A stretch of 9,340 nucleotides of DNA from an uncultured Nitrosomonadales bacterium (lineage in GTDB: Bacteria; Pseudomonadota; Gammaproteobacteria; Burkholderiales; Gallionellaceae). Below, one piece after another: positions 9,029 to 9,340 of this stretch. The translations under genes and the position numbers were made by a program. The stretch is taken from assembly GCA_903934275.1 (NCBI GenBank), contig CAIZNF010000183.1, positions 1 to 9,340 of the forward strand. Direction: 5' to 3'. Each line of letters begins with the position of its first letter. The stretch's first letter is position 1. The notes under the pieces are model-generated. The model did not search any database. It was not told the DNA's origin and saw nothing but the letters and a program-made list of their open reading frames with translations.

Positions 9029-9305
9029 TTATTGCGCCCCTTCATGAGCGGTATTTTCCGCTGCCGGAGTGCAGTCTCGACAGGCGCGCATGAGCGGATG
9101 GGTGCGTTCATCGGGTAGCCTCGCCCGTTTTTCGCAGATATCGCTTTCCCGGTCAGCAACAATAGGGAACCTCTATAGTCACCATGGATGCCGCTTTGCC
9201 AGCATCGGCAACGTCCAACCAGCGGCAGGACTCCTTGCTCCCTAATAGAGACCACAGTCGCCACTTTTTTCGTCCGAATTGAGCCCCATGAACCGGATAC
9301 TGCAT
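9029..9305 (-). pseudogene. Decayed IS4/Tn5-type transposase fragment
   Basis: Two minus-strand frames together give pieces of an IS4-superfamily DDE transposase of the Tn5 (IS50) type. One frame (9305-9153) contains GSKESCRWLDVADAGKAA, matching the KESxxWL region; K of KES is at 9236-9234. The other frame (9160-9029) contains VADRESDICEKRARLPDERT, matching the VCDREADI motif of Tn5 transposase that holds the second catalytic aspartate. The frame break falls exactly where a 13-bp insertion (AGAGGTTCCCTAT) separates ATGGTGACTAT from TGTTGCTGAC; removing it restores MVTIVADRESD in one frame. A TAA at 9029-9031 ends the fragment. The N-terminal part, first aspartate and C-terminal glutamate region are not in view, so this is a non-functional remnant. 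Its upstream limit is uncertain because the window ends. Confidence 0.7.
9162..9178. repeat. 17-bp direct repeat, copy 1 (inside the transposase relic)
   Basis: The minus-strand sequence CTATAGAGGTTCCCTAT is identical to the copy at 9304-9320 and in the same orientation. CTAT occurs at both ends, like a short target duplication around AGAGGTTCC. It interrupts the conserved transposase reading between MVTI and VADRESD, so it looks like an insertion or an excision scar rather than ancestral sequence. Confidence 0.8.
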
Positions 9306-9320
9306 AGGGAACCTCTATAG
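9304..9320. repeat. 17-bp direct repeat, copy 2
   Basis: This is an exact copy of 9162-9178, offset by 142 bp, again with CTAT at both ends. I recognise nothing in the 20 bases between it and the window edge. AGAGGTTCCC resembles the kind of short terminal sequence seen on insertion sequences, but I cannot name a family. Confidence 0.75.
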
Positions 9321-9340
9321 AATGATGAGCATAATTTTGC

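Noticed and set aside
9108..9132. Plus-strand terminator-like CGGG...CCCG followed by TTTTT
   Set aside because: The stem is only about four pairs with an 8-nt loop, and it falls within the transposase relic. It is likely coincidental.
8881..9264. 127-codon minus-strand open frame upstream of and overlapping aroA
   Set aside because: It is out of frame with both pieces of the transposase relic and overlaps the AroA start. The sequence shows no recognisable domain, so it is probably chance.

Overview
The window looks like a conserved chromosomal core region of a betaproteobacterium. The gene order aroA-cmk, rpsA, ihfB, lapA, lapB, pyrF, hldE1, hldD, cysM is characteristic of that class. Protein details (stand-alone HldE kinase domain, AroA-Cmk fusion, S1 N-terminus) suggest the Nitrosomonadales/Gallionella side of it, but the genus cannot be fixed from sequence alone. 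All nine supported genes lie on the minus strand, so transcription runs from high to low coordinates.

Layout in transcription order. 9340-8904 has no intact gene. It holds a decayed IS4/Tn5-type transposase fragment, two copies of a 17-bp repeat, and a short leader with a weak promoter candidate. 8903-6945 is one reading frame fusing EPSP synthase (AroA) to cytidylate kinase (Cmk). A 76-nt leader with two potential hairpins precedes rpsA (ribosomal protein S1, six S1 domains), followed 16 nt later by ihfB. A strong rho-independent terminator lies just after ihfB (4787-4825). A gene-free gap of about 300 nt (4547-4842) carries that terminator, another hairpin and an imperfect dyad that looks like a dispersed intergenic repeat. 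Next comes a tight second cluster: lapA, lapB (12-nt gap), pyrF (ATGA overlap), hldE1, hldD and the start of cysM (1-nt gap), which runs off the left edge.

Functional logic. The first unit joins aromatic and CMP/dCMP metabolism to translation (S1) and nucleoid architecture (IHF-beta). The second is largely about the envelope: LapA/LapB control LPS assembly and LpxC turnover, and HldE1 and HldD make ADP-heptose for the LPS inner core. PyrF and CysM are carried along in the same transcription direction.

The least ordinary material is non-coding. Three GTAG-headed REP-like palindromes lie in the second cluster; two of them supply the stop codons of hldE1 and pyrF. Other items are a small tandem repeat inside the aroA reading frame, a possible S1 autoregulatory leader, and an IS relic apparently interrupted by a 13-bp insertion. 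I see no CRISPR array, tRNA, rRNA, phage or defence genes, and no clear undescribed protein system.
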